Shown one piece after another: positions 42,801 to 55,900 of a stretch of 64,000 nucleotides of DNA. The stretch's first letter is position 1. Each line of letters opens with the position of its first letter. The translations under genes were made by a program, and so were the position numbers. The DNA comes from Caprimulgus europaeus (lineage: Eukaryota; Chordata; Aves; Caprimulgiformes; Caprimulgidae): the NCBI GenBank assembly GCA_907165065.1, contig OU015528.1:28170515-28234514 (forward strand), read 5' to 3'. The notes beneath the pieces are model-generated. The model made no database searches. It was given only the letters and a program-made list of their open reading frames with translations, and was not told the DNA's origin.

Positions 42801-45106
42801 GACCCATCAAGGCACTTGAGTGGGTCTTTCCTCAGTGCACAGAGGGATGGAGCCATGAGGACCAATGGTGCTCAACAGTGCCCTTGCCCCAGCACCTGAT
42901 GCCCCAAAGATGCCAGGCAAAGCCATGTCTGAGCTGACCTGGTGTTTGTGGCAGCCCTGCTTTGTGGAGATCTTCACAGATCCCTACCAACCAGTGTTCT
43001 GACTAGTCTGTGAAACTGCTGAGTGCCATAAGCAGGAACAAAAGGTATTAAAGATGTCCTCAAAACTACTAATGGCAGGAGTGTAATTAGGTGAGACATG
43101 GCCAGACATTAGGCAAACAACATTCCATGTGTCAGAAACAAGTTAAAAAAAAAATAGTGAGGAATTCAACAGTCCATTGATTTCTTGAGGAGATTTGCTG
43201 GAGAAAAAGCAGCAGGTTTTGGCTTAAGAAATCTTTTCATCTTCACACATACACTATAAATACATAACTACCCACAAAAGAGCTTAAAGTGCTTTTTAAA
43301 AATATTAATATTCACAGAATTTGCAAAACAAAACTGAGGCTAGTTGGAAAATATTTTAAGTTTTCTGTAGCAGAATAACTGCTATGTTCTGAAAAAAGGT
43401 TGCAACATACTGTTTTTCCTTTCCAAAAACATAATTTCTTCTTATCCTCAAATTTATTCCAGTCTCTCTGGCAATAATGAGCTTCAGAGGGCAAATATGA
43501 AAAGCTACATTTACAATTGGCTACAGTGAAACAAGGAAGAGCTAAAATAGAATATTAAATAAAACTAAAGTGATTAATTTTAAGAAATATAATTCCTTAT
43601 CGTAAATACAAGTTTCACAATCATGTTTACAATTTACAATATATTAATTGCTTTACTACTGTGCTTTTTGACTTAGTGTGCTTATAACATTAAGTATGGT
43701 TATTACAGATGGTACAGGATATTTTCTTTGCAACATTACCACACCTCTTTATTGTAATGATTCCTACCAGTGCAGAGTATAAGTACTTATTGCCCAATAT
43801 TTTCAAGAAGAAAGGAAAGACAGAGAGTTTCAGGTTCATAAAACCTAACAAAAGGCACTTCACTGTAATGACAAAAAAAGGAGATAATTTGCCTTAGGAT
43901 CTGTGTAATCTCAATAGAGGGAGACAGGAACATCTCAGAAAACTATTCAGCCCACCTAGAAAGGGCTTATGATCACTAGTGAGCTTCTTTAATACACTTC
44001 AGTCAGGTGCTTAAAGATTAATGCTAGGAATCTGGGCTTTGGGAAGGGTATATGTGTTATTTATACCATTTAGAAGAAGGACTTACCATGCAAAAGTTGT
44101 TTTGTGTTCTTTCTGTTTGAATAAGAACAACCTTTTAGATTTTTACCCCAGGCCTCCTGTTGTTCTATACCCTCACAAAAAAAAAAAGAAGAAAAAAAAA
44201 AAGATTACTTCAGTGGTGCAAATCCCCCCTCCATTATTTTCAGAACACCTTTGGGAACATCTTGCACTTTCAGGACAAGTATTCCTGGCTTCAAGCTGTG
44301 CCTGAGCAAAGGCAGGGGCTACCTGGAGATTTTCACTGCAAGCCTGTGTCTGTTGTTTGTTCTGAAAGTGCCCATGTGTGCTAGAAAGAACATGTTGTCC
44401 ATGCTCTACATGGAACAAGACTGAACAAACAAAGCTGCGAGGCAGAGGAATGATGAATTCACTAGGTAGTGAATAGCCACTGCTGGATAACTTGCAATAT
44501 AATACCATAGTTCGATATGTTTTTCAATACAGTAGCTCATGGAGGACTATTGAAGTACTTTAGCACTAGCTGCTTTCTGTGTGGATATGTATAAGAAATC
44601 TTAACATCCCTGATTGTTTGGAGCTATACATTGCAATTTATCCAATCTCTCTACACTGTGCCATTTGCTAAGTGTAGAGAATAGCCCTTTCGGGTGACTA
44701 ACAGGGTGCCTGTGATTTCTCGTAGCTGCTACCATGTTCTGCCCAAATGTGAGCAAGTGATGTACCACTGGTTTGACACTTGTCACTTGGGCAGTGAGTG
44801 ATGCTGAGACTCAGGGGCCCTGGGAGGAGCATCCAGAGCAGCACATTAGGCATGTCTTTGGGACCTCTGCTTCTTTTAGATCTGGAAAACTTGAAGGTCT
44901 AGATCTGCTGGCTGAAGAGGAGTGAAACCTAGTTTGATATTTTGATCTCCATCCTGATTCGAGGAGGCTAATTTTTGCAGCAGGTGCAATGACCCCTGTA
45001 TCCTGCACAATTCCTCAGAAGCATCTCAGGTCAAATCCAACCTGCCAGAACATTTCATCCAGGTGGTCTCCATCTTTGCCACCACTTTCTTGGAGGCTCT
45101 TCAGAT
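36876..45106. other. Non-coding DNA 5' of the SLC38A4 start exon
   Basis: Upstream of the start-codon exon on the minus strand. Since that exon begins with a splice acceptor, part of this stretch is the first intron or contains non-coding first exons. I see no coding exon. Low-complexity pieces include an (AAACC)-rich tract near 38,528-38,580 and an A-rich tract at about 44,177-44,203. No CpG-rich promoter stands out. Confidence 0.5.
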
Positions 45107-45183
45107 GTGAGTAAGGAAAGGTTTCCAGCAGAGTTATTTGCTAGCCTAGCAAGTAATTCTGCTTGAAACCTTTCCTTACTCAC
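45107..45183. repeat. 77-nt near-perfect fold-back (hairpin)
   Basis: Two 38-base arms (45,107-45,144 and 45,146-45,183) are inverted copies around a single base. 35 of 38 positions pair by Watson-Crick rules. In plus-strand RNA two of the other three become G-U wobbles, leaving one mismatch. The outer 18 bases of each arm (GTGAGTAAGGAAAGGTTT and its complement) are perfect. The size and pairing resemble a microRNA precursor, though the loop would be very small; a local inverted duplication is the other explanation. Confidence 0.93.
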
Positions 45184-45499
45184 AGGCTCCCTCTCCCCTG
45201 GGGCCCAATGCCTGTCACTATGTGTCCATGGTTATCTACTGTGAGATAAATACACTTTCAGTTGCACAGGCTGGGGAGAGCTCACCATTAATAATTTAAC
45301 AGGAAATACATACGTATATTTCTGTTGATTCTATATTTCTAGTCAACCAGAGAAGCTTATACTTGTTTAGTAGTCTACAACTCTCAAATGCCTCCACATG
45401 TGTCGGCATGATGTCCTGGGACAGAACAGCTGGCCACCACTACTCACATCAGGGTAACAGAGTGAAGGCCTGGAAGAGCTCTCATGAAACCATCTGGAT

Positions 45500-45790
45500 T
45501 GTATTAGCTAGAATGCAGCCAGAGGTTCAAGGGCAGGGAAGAGATTAATCCCCTCCATCAGGCACTCTTGAGTTTTGCTCCCCTCTCCTCAAGAAGTACA
45601 GCAAAATGGTGGTGGAATGTAAGGCATAAAAAGAGAGATTGAGGGAGCTGGGATTGGTCAGCCTGCAGAAAAGAAGGCTAAGGAGATATATTCTTGCTGT
45701 CTACAACAACCTAACAGGGAGAAAAGAGAGCCAGGCTCTCCTTGGCAGCAGAGAGGAACTGAACACAGCTGACCCACAGTTGAGTTAGCA
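45500..45790 (+). mobile_element. Degraded CR1 LINE fragment
   Basis: Parts of this stretch match the CR1 ORF2 3' region, much mutated: 'GGGAAGAGATTAATCCCCTC' near 45,535 and 'TTGAGGGAGCTGGGATTGGT' near 45,640, followed by a piece equivalent to the usual 'CAGCCTGGAGAAGAGAAGGC'. The spacing is shortened by deletions and both ends are vague. It looks older than the neighbouring copy at 46,795-47,423. Confidence 0.65.
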
Positions 45791-46794
45791 ATACCTGGGT
45801 CCTTCCTAAGAGCACAAGCATAAATGTGGCTCCCATGGTGAGCTAAGGAAAAGAGGCTGGCAAGGGGATAGGGCATGAATTTATTGGACCACTGACCTAG
45901 CTGCAAAAAGTGGGCAAGCTCTTCCTAACAGGCATTTGTCTAGTCTGTCCTTGACCTTGTTTATGTTAACCATGATTTGGCCATTTGTATTTTGGTCATT
46001 GTTACATTAGGAGTCAATATGTTTTTATAGAATATGTGAGAAAAGCTACTGATAACTTAGTTTCTTCGGTATCTTTAGAGTCCTGTGACTACATTTCTGT
46101 TTATCAAAACAACATGTTCATATAAACTAGATGCAATTAAAATCAGCCTGAGAAAACAATCAGATTTCCCTTTCATTAGCAGACTCTACGGGAGAGCAAC
46201 ACAGTTATTTGTGCTGTCTGAGCAGCATATAGTACTTTGCAGCACTTAGCAACATTACTAGACCCTGAGATCAGTCAGCTCTTTAAAAGGAATCAGAATG
46301 AGGTACCACTCTTAAAAAAGTTTATATTTACATGAGAGGAAAAGCACGCATTCAGAGACCTATGGGTGTTGACAGCTTACCTGGATTTCCCAATTTTTAA
46401 AATGAATGAAGAAGAGGTGAAACTAATATATTACTTGTCCAGTAAAGAGTCAGCCAGTTATTCTCTCCTGGCAGTGAGAGGGAGATGCCGTACACCTAGT
46501 CCTGCTCTCCCCCAGTGCCCTGCAGAATTCCAGGGCAGAAAACTGAATTCCTGGTTCTGCTGCAGATTTTTTCTGCCATATTGAAAGCGCCTTCAAGGCA
46601 ACATTTATGGAGAACTTAGTCACAGAGTGCCAGTCAGAGTTCACACCAGTGTGTTAGGCACTGACACTTTCCTGGGGAAGTCCCCAAGGTGCACATAGCC
46701 TTGTCTGGCATGGCCATCACCTGGGCAGGGCTGAGTAGCTCGGGATCTGGGCAACTTAGGCTCTACAAAGTCAAAGTTTCTTCACTGTTCAATC

Positions 46795-47423
46795 TGCAAT
46801 GTGCACTTACAGCCCAGAAGGCCAACCGTATCCTGGGCTGCATCAAGAGAAGAGTGGCCAGCAGGTCGAGGGAGGTGATTCTCTCCCTCTACTCCATTCT
46901 TGTGAGGCCTCACCTGAAGTACTGTGTCCAGTTCTGGAGCCCCCAACACAAGAGAGACATCGACCAGTTAGAACGAGTCCAGAGGAGGCCACGAGGATGA
47001 TCCGAGGGCTGGAGCACCTCTCCTATGGGGACAGGCTGAGAGGGTTGGGGCTTTTCAGCCTGGAGAAGAAAAAGCTCCAGGGATTTTATAGCTGCCTCCC
47101 AGTACCCGAAGGGGCCTACAAGAAAGCTGGGGAGGGACATATTACAAGGGCAGGTAGTGATAGAATAAGAGGCAATGGCTTTAAACTGGAAGAGAGGAGG
47201 TTTAGATTAGATATTAGGAAGAAATTCTTCACTGTGAGGGTGGTGAGACACTGGAACAGGTTGCCCAAGGAAGTTGTGGATGCCCCCTCCCTGGAAGTGT
47301 TCAAGGCCAGGCTGGATGAGGTTTTGAGCAACCTGGTCTAGCGGAAGTTGTCTCTGCTCATGGCAGGGGGGTTAGAACTAGATCTTTAATGTCCCTTCTA
47401 GCCCAAACCATTCTAAGATTCTG
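46795..47423 (+). mobile_element. CR1 LINE, 3' fragment
   Basis: The last ~630 bases of a CR1 element in plus orientation, from the 'CAGCCCAGAAGGCCAACCGT' stretch to the terminal ATTCTAAGATTCTG tail. Translations of two frames give CR1 ORF2 C-terminal pieces such as '[20 protein letters not shown]' and 'RKKFFTVRVVRHWNRLPKEV'. A frame change near 46,985 means it cannot be expressed as one protein. The copy is 5'-truncated and lacks the reverse-transcriptase catalytic region. Confidence 0.95.
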
Positions 47424-49469
47424 TCTGCAAAATATACTAAACATACACATACTGATTAGTATGAGATGTGGGAGGCTAACAAAACTTCAGTTCTCCTCTG
47501 CTGCTTTCCTAAGAGTGACATGGATTGGAACCCTGACTTTTAGCATGGGTAGTGTCAGTGCATGTCTGCCCAAAACACACCTTGTAGGCAAACTTATAGC
47601 AGCTCAGAATAAGATGTCTTAATGTCCTTAATGGATCTAATCCACTCTCTGCTCCCCAGTCCTCCATCTGCAAAACTGTGAGTGTAGTACATGCCTATTT
47701 CACTTGGACATCACAGGGATATTTACATTCAAGGATAAGAAGCAAAGAGATATTCAGGTCCCTAAGGAAAACTGGCTGCCATTTAATCAGCTATTTAATG
47801 AATGAATGATATAGAAAAGCCACACAAAAAATACAAGATGTGAAAAGGATTAAAAAGATAAAACACCATACTCTATGTGAAACATTCTTACTTTTTTCTG
47901 TTAAAATTTCTTATTTAGAAAAGCTTTGTCTCTGTCAGTCCCACATACTTCTCTGGATAGTGTTCCTTACCCCATGATAATGACTTTTTGTAATGCTTTA
48001 TTAGTTTCTAAAAAAAATAAAATTAAAAAATCACCAGATGACTTATAACAATGATTCATGTTATTGTTATTGCTCATTATTATAATTTGGCATATGAGAC
48101 AATGCCTGGCTGTGCATTTTTCCTCTTTTAAAACAAAAATCTGGCTCAGGTCAGAGGGCTCCAGATACTGTTTATTATACTAGCTGAAACATGTTTATTA
48201 CACTGTCATGATTTTATATCCCTCCTGCTACCTTGTGCAAAACATACTTTTACTCTGACCAAACTGTGAAAATTCTGCTAAAGTTCTGCCCTCTCTGATC
48301 AAGCCATTGATCCACTGAGTTCAACAGCCTCATGTGATAGTAGCCAGTGTCTGACCCAGGAGATTGTCCTCCACCTCTCAGGACTGCACCTAATCCCGAG
48401 AGGCACTTCATGGGGAAGATGCCTTCATGAATTCCAGTCCTAATTTGTGAGATTTCCTGAGTTTCAAGCTCAATTCTTTCCTAAAAAAAATAGAGTTAGA
48501 AACGGTCACGTACTGCCTGCCTGTATGGTTGTTATTATAATGACATTTGATCAAGAGATGAAGCCGCAGGAGGCATATGTAATAGCTAAAAATAACAGTG
48601 ATAAAGCAACAGTAATGACAACCCTATTTTCATGTTGCAGCTGCAATGAATTTGTGCAGAGCCTTGGCCAAGAGGCTTTCCAGGCACTTAACCAAGCCTT
48701 TTGGATCCCTGAGCCACAGACCCCACATATTGATGGCAAGTCATCTGCCAAACGACTTTCTGAACACAAATAGCAATGAAGGAAAGTCACCTTATGGAAA
48801 CTCAGTCACCGTTGACATCTCCTGGATTGTGGACCATATCTGAAAGCCTAACAAGCTGGAAATGTGAAATGTTCCCTCCTGAATTCTGATGTTGAATCTA
48901 ATGAATTAAATTACTTTTCCCTACAAATCTTGCACCATTAGAATTGTCTGTGATTTAATAACCAATGGGATGTTGCTAGAAACACACTAAGGGTTCATCG
49001 TAGCATGAAAACCTCCCAAAGAGTTTTCTTGGCTTTGCAGTGATGTCAATATTTATTGTCACTGTCACAGATCCAGAAAGATTACACAGACACGGCCAAC
49101 TACGGACGCTGTAGTTGAAGTTCATATAGGGTTACATGCAACATTCTCCCTCTGCTTTTGAATTTAAGTGGTATTGCGTCAGGACTAGTGCCAATGAGAC
49201 AGGTTTTTCAATCAGTCCAAACACTGTTGGGAAATGAAGGGAACCAGTGACTGACGTATCTGGGCTTCTGCTTCTTGCTCCACAGACACCAGCTGGATTT
49301 GAACCCCAGAGAAGCGATGCTAACACTATAGTCCCAGAACCCCATTAAGTCAACATAAGCAAATGCTGATGCTAAAAGAGGCAGTGCCAACTTCCCACTG
49401 ACCCAATCACTGTTTTCACTCTCCTTGCTTCCCCAGTGACTGCAAATAGTCATAAATACATATGGGAGG
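47424..49469. other. Non-coding DNA
   Basis: AT-rich unique-looking sequence without a supported gene, RNA or transposon. Overlapping short frames near 48,447-48,843 lack family resemblance. Confidence 0.5.
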
Positions 49470-49489
49470 AAAAAAAAAAAAAAAAAAAA
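49470..49489. repeat. A20 homopolymer
   Basis: Twenty consecutive A on the plus strand. I see no retrotransposed gene or SINE immediately 5' of it, so it is listed as simple sequence. Confidence 0.93.
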
Positions 49490-49531
49490 GAGGCTAGTTT
49501 TAACCCAGAGCGTTCCCCTGTTCCCACTCAC

Positions 49532-49550
49532 CCTGTGGCTGCACGAAGAT
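49532..49550 (-). other. Candidate non-coding exon or exon end of SLC38A4
   Basis: On the minus strand a pyrimidine-rich acceptor (TCTCTCTTTCTTCTGTCAG) is followed 19 bases later by a strong donor (CACAGG then GTGAGTGGG). It could be a very short 5' UTR exon, or the 3' end of a longer first exon whose acceptor is spurious. No other support. Confidence 0.2.
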
Positions 49551-49902
49551 CTGACAGAAGAAAGAGAGAGATGCAAGTGGCAATAAGCAAGCAGAGGACA
49601 GGAAGGTAAGCCAGAACTGCTTATTCCAGTTTAAACTGATTGTGGAGCTAGAGAGTAAGCTTCAGCCCTTGTACAACATTCTCTCAGGGCTAAAGAGAAG
49701 TGGAAGGAGGGTGTGCAAAAGCAGGAGGCAGAGTGGTCCATGATATCCGGATTAGTCAGATAAGATGACTCGGAGAAAATGCCATCAGAAATGTTTAAGC
49801 TAGTCTAAACATAGCTAAAGTACTCTTCACTCACAAAGTTCTTCACATTATCCATGATGACATACAAAATCGAGTAGTGATAATTTCTACTGAAATATAA
49901 CC

Positions 49903-49946
49903 TAGTAAAGTCCTTTCCAATCCCTAGCATTCTGTGATTCTGTGAT
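49903..49946 (+). mobile_element. CR1 LINE terminal remnant
   Basis: About 44 bases resembling the extreme 3' end of CR1 (AAGTCCTTTCCAATCC followed by two ATTCTGTG tail units). An extremely 5'-truncated insertion. Confidence 0.75.
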
Positions 49947-52900
49947 TTTAAATCAAAACAGTTGTCTCATCTTTTTTTGAAATTAAAATCATTCACCTCA
50001 TAAAAGCTTTTTATGTTTCAGAAAATTATACTGAGAATAATGTTTCTTAATAATGACTCTTATAACAGCATTACTTAAAACAATTAAATCAATTAGTTCA
50101 ATAAAATTCTTCAACTGAACTGCAATATTTTGGCACTGTGACTGATTCAGTTCATTGTCATTCCAATTAATGAAAGATTGGTTCCTTTAGCAATTACACT
50201 CTGATTAGTCCACAGCAAGAACATTTTCCATTACTCATCCCCCACTGCTATCAAAAGGCCTTTATTGCTGGCTTTTCATTCTCTCTTTAATCCTAAATTA
50301 ATAGAGTTTATCACAGTCTTTACTCAGTAGAACTCTTGGAGAAAAATTGATTTTTAATTTTATCTGTGTTAAAACTTCATCGACATAGGCAAATCCAAGA
50401 AGTAACATTACTAGACATGGAAGTGTCATGCCAGCCACAACTACCTTATGTTTTTTGCTTAATTTTAAAAACTGTAGCTGTGGCTGTTCAGTAACAAGTA
50501 AGAGTTAAGGTCAAAAGATGGGATAAAAAACTAACTTTATCACAAAATACCATAAAGAATCTTTCCATAGCCCAAGTAATCAAACTTCTGTCAGGGTGAG
50601 ATAAGTATCAATCAAGCTCTCAATTCAAACACAGCTGCTAAAAATCAGAGACAAATGAAGCTAGGCACTTCATTGCAGTTTGAGCACCTAACTCAGAAGC
50701 AAGTACAAAGTCGTGGCAGTAGCTGAGACCTTGTTGTGACTCCATACAGTTGTAAAAGTGCTCAGAAAAGAAATTCAAATTGGAGAATTTTGTCTTTCTG
50801 AAGCTAAAAACAAATGTATTTCATGCTGGTTAAAATGGCACTTAATGAGGAAAATCTGTTAGTATATTAGCTTTTTTTTTTTTTTTTTAATATACATTAA
50901 AGAAAAAGTGATTCTTGACTTCCAATAGGCAATTAGTATTTCTTTTAATAAAATCCTATTAGTAAAAGCTTTTTACTGACTCAGCAGACTGAATGAACAT
51001 GCCAGAGAACATTGTGAGTGTGCTGCAATGAGCAGTCACCATTCCTGCAAAGACTCATGTTTCTTTACTTCTCTCTTGCCTGTTCAAAGTAATTAGAAAT
51101 TACATATACAAGTATTGCTAAAACAAAGCTGTATTTATATTTTTTCACCATTAGTTTCCATGTATTTTTTTTCTCAAATGTTAAAAATTATTAAACATGT
51201 TATAAGTTTTGTCACTTTACTTGATTATGTTAAATGCAGTTTGAAGTAAAATCTGAGAATCAACATGGAAATTACCTTTATAATTTTTTGTTCTCCACAT
51301 TCATAAACCACCATTATTTATTATAGTATTGTGTAATTTTGCACAAATATTGGTTAGTAATTTCGTAAATCTGAAAAAGACAATTCTCAGGTGATGACCA
51401 TGACCCTCAAAAAAGTCTAGAGAAAACAACCTCATTACCAGACATACCTTGTTTGTTTAACTGGAAATCCGCAAGAGCAGCTGCCTAATGCAACGGTGCA
51501 TATTTGCTTCTGAATCCTTTCTCAAAAGCACTATTTAAACATCATGAACTGAGATGGATTTCTCCCCACCTCCATTCCAGCAAAACAAGGAGATGAAGAA
51601 GATAAAATTTGTTTTGTTATTGCAATTAGTGCTATGTGGTAAGTCAGAAATTTACTCTCAATATTCCTATTTAAATACAAAAGTGGGAAACTTCCATATT
51701 CATGTACAGATGTAAAGTCTGTGTGTGCTGCTCAGTGACATTTCTGTTTGAAAATGAATATACTTCTATTTCTAGAAGTGTTTGTGTATAGAGCTCCTTC
51801 TTGTCCATATTTGGCTTGATATTAAAGATCTGGCTATGCCAGCTTCACCACTTTGGCAAGAGGGAACCAAGAATTACTGTATAGAGAATATCAGCCCACT
51901 TCAAGATATCCAATCAGATCTGGTTCTGATTTACTTTAAACTGTAAACAACTGACAGTGATAACAAGGATTTTATGATGTGTGCAGCTGGACTTGCTATC
52001 AGTAAATTTCACTCAGCATCCTGAAAAGCAACCAGTGATAACAGATTTTTCAGTAGTCTCTGTTCTGGGCTGAGTTTGATGCTTTGACCTAGAGAGGACA
52101 GTTTGTGTCTCCTAAGCCAGTCACACCTTACACTTCCCTTCTGGGCTCTGTTTTAACCTTTCTTTTGCCAGTGTCTGGATGGCAATCCCTTCAGCCTGTC
52201 ACCACCTAACTACTCAGCTGAAGAAAATTCTCAAAGTTCTCCTTCTCTCTTGGAGCTGCTTTCTGCAACCACTCTAGCTTCAAAAAAAAGACCGTGGCTG
52301 AGGTGGCATCACTCCTCCTCCGCCACTGGCCAAAGATAGAAATTGTCTGAAGGAACTTGATCCAAAGTCTCTTCTACTCCTGTGGGCAGTATTTATGCAT
52401 GTGACCAACTTCATTCTCACATAGAGAAAGATCTGAGCTAATTTAATGTTATGCTAAGTGTCACAAAAACAAACTTTCTCAGAGTAGGCATGACATTTTC
52501 TATATTAAAATAAAAATGGAAAAAGACAAGATGAGCCATGCTTAGAAGATGTGTGAGAGTTCTATGACACTTGTTTCAAACAAAACTAAAAGTGTCCATC
52601 AGCCACTTTTTCATTTGATTTGCACCACCTGCATTGGTGTCTGTAGGCAATAAACCATAAAGTAGAAACATGGACTGAATCCTGAGGAACTCATTTAGGC
52701 TAAACTGTTGTTACTGGCAAAGGAATATCTGTCTGAAGAACCTTATCATCCTCTATTTTTTTCACGGTAAAAAGGAAAAAAAAAATCAACTTCCTGCAGC
52801 ATTGAGCAATTTTGCTTCCCTCAGTTTCAATAAACAGAACATTACTCACTAATTTGGTTTAAAAGCAGAAGGATAAATCCATGCCTCTAACAGGACTTGT

Positions 52901-55900
52901 GATGGGCTTGAGACGCAAAGGTTTGTTCCTTAAATTTCAAGCTTTGGTTTCATAGTGGAATTTTCTGATTCATGTTAACTTACCTTGTCTTTTCTCCTCC
53001 CCTGCAATGTCTTTAACATTAATTTCTGAAATACAACTTTGAAATTTTCAGATCTAATCACTGGATATATTAAAGAAAAAAAGGAGAAAATGAGCTATAT
53101 TAGAAATCAAAACTGTTCTGTAAATGAAGGTCATGAATTGTTAGAAAAACAGGAAGATGTTATGAAATTTTCCTTTTACTTGGAAGCAAACTTTACCTTG
53201 AAGCCAAACGGGCTAACTCTACCATTTTTAATAGTGTATAGATCAACTGTCCAGGGTGGTTATGAAATCCAAATAATCAACTGAATCATCAAGAGATGGT
53301 AATCCTGACTACTACTACTTGCAAAATTCATAAGTGATAGTGAAACATGGCATGTTTTCCAAGTCCTAATATTCAGTTCTGATGAGAGGAAAAATGTGAT
53401 AATAATTTCCTCCCTATTTCAAAATGATTTTGTGAAAATCAGTTATTGATTTTAGAATGTTTTGACTAGCTAAAATGCTTCATAAGTGCTAATCTTTTAA
53501 TTGGAAGTCTGACCTTCATGTAATATTCTTAAACTTTTAATATGTATTTCTTAATAATAATTCTCAAATTTATTATTACTTCCTTCAAACTCTGAACTAT
53601 TTAGCTATGATGTGGTCTATTAACTCACTTCTCACATAAGGCCATGCATTCCATAACATGAAAATTAAATTCAGAATATTGACAAGATCTTGAATCTTTC
53701 ACACACACTCAGATAATACTATTGATTTTTTCAGTGATGAAAATTATCACACCATGGTTCTGAATTTTTGCTTTCTAGTGCTAATAATTTATAGCTACAG
53801 ACTGAAATAATGTCAAATTACGTAGAAAGGGTGTTTGTTGCATGACTTTCAAGATCTGGAATCTGTGGCTCACTGCTGGTTCATAAGACTTTTGGTAAAG
53901 GTATAACACACAAGGTCATATTTCCAGGTTTATCTGATAAATTTTCTATCATAAGAGTAACACAGATAACAACAAAAAGTGTTAGCCACCGGTGAGGGTC
54001 ACTATGAAGTGCTAGATTTATCAAAAAACAAAAGCAATGAAAATTTATAGTTAACTTCAGAATAATATATTGTTCTTCAGAAAAGGTATGGTTTCTTAAT
54101 CCATACCTTTGTCATCTCAAGGTACTTTTAATGCATTCCGGTTGGTACTATCCAAAAGGAAACCAGAGAAATGTCAGCTGTTTCAATATGTAGGCACTGA
54201 CCTCCTAAGGGATGATGGGGGGTTGCTCTTAGCACATTTCCCTGATGCATCACACTCCTTTCTGCTGCTTTTTTCGATAGCTCAAATGCTACTTTCTGGG
54301 TTCCTCTTATTTGTAAAACCTCTTTGTGTCTCATCATGACTGAGATCAACAGAGATGCCATGCTTTACCCTGCTGATATTATATGGACGTTCACCCTTGG
54401 GGTCTGAAAACTGTTTTCTGATTAAGACCATTAAATGTAGAACTTAGCCCTCACCTTCCAGTCCTTCTTGCTCCAATTTTATATACACAAATGAAGGAAA
54501 GAGGAAGAAAGAATATGCTGACATGCTGTCTTAGAAGGATTTATTTGAATATTGATGAATAAGACTGAAGGTAGGCAATATGCAAAATATGAATACGGGA
54601 TCATAACAGGAAAAAAGATTAATTACTAGAGCTTCATGGTGATAATTCTTTAGAAAAGTGGATAGGCTGGTGTTTTAGTCATATTGTGCTCATAAGTAGG
54701 TGCCATAAGACCTGTAGAATTCATTATGTTCTATTATTCCTTTATTTATATTACTGGACAGTATTTGCTATTTTTTTTTTTTTTTTTAATTTCACAGTAC
54801 TGCAATATTAGATACTGGCTTGTATTTGGGAAGAAGGCCTTACAACAGAAGGCATGATCTATTTCTCATCTTCTAGTGCTGCAATACTTGATCTTGTGGA
54901 GCCTGAGATCTATCCTACTACATGGTGTTGCAGAAACTGAGCAACAAGTTAGGCAGTAACATCCAAATACATTTCAAAAGGGTCACTCCCAAAAACACTA
55001 TCAAAAGTTTTTCAAGGATCTCTATGACTCAATTTAGCTTGAAGGGATTTGATTTATGCTGTGTAAAAACCCAGTTTCTATAGTTTATGTCAGGGCAGCA
55101 TCTGAAACATGATCCATCTCTGAGTAAATTCTCAAAAAAATAGCCTTCTCATTACCAGCTAGTGATGTGCATTTATAATCTGTTTGAGTTTCTCCATCCA
55201 ACCGTGTTTTTCCTGACTTTCGGGAAAGATGTGTTTGTTCAGCCGCACTGTTCAGCCAATTCAGGAATGAGTATCCACTCTTACTGGCTGACTTGAAGGA
55301 CAGAAGAAACTGTTCCATGTAAACCTATAGTCTTCATAAGGTAAACATACAAGCACATATGAAAGTCTCAGTATAAGAATCAAACCTTACAGGCATGTTG
55401 GAAAAGGTTGTTTATTTTTTTACTGTAAATTTTGACTTTTCCACTCAGTTCTCTAAAAACCACAATTCTGTGTAAAAATATATTTATTTAGAAATACTTT
55501 TGTATCAGTTTTGCTTCAAAATATTGTTATTTGGTATAAGGGATTTTGTGAAATACAGACATTTCATGCAAAAGTTATTTTATTAAAAAAGAAAAGCTCA
55601 TGAAAGGAAAACATTTAATCAGGTCAACCTACAAATTGATACAAACGTATAATGCAAGAGTTATCCTGAGATGCACAGTGGAGCTTATAGAGAAAAATAT
55701 TATCAGAAAAGTACTTGTTCTTTTTCAAAGTAAATTATTAGAAAAATAAATAGGTGTGAAAAAGATAAACATATTTGATTGCTTCCAGCAATACACTGCT
55801 TTCTTATGTGCTAGCCTGGAGGGTGACTCAAATAATTGCTCAAAAAGAATGTGCTGGAATATACAAGTTAAATTTCTGATGCCATTTAGTTAAATTGAGG

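Noticed and set aside
49470-49489. A20 run as the tail of a processed pseudogene or SINE
   Set aside because: The sequence on its 5' side shows no coding similarity, no SINE promoter boxes and no target-site duplication.
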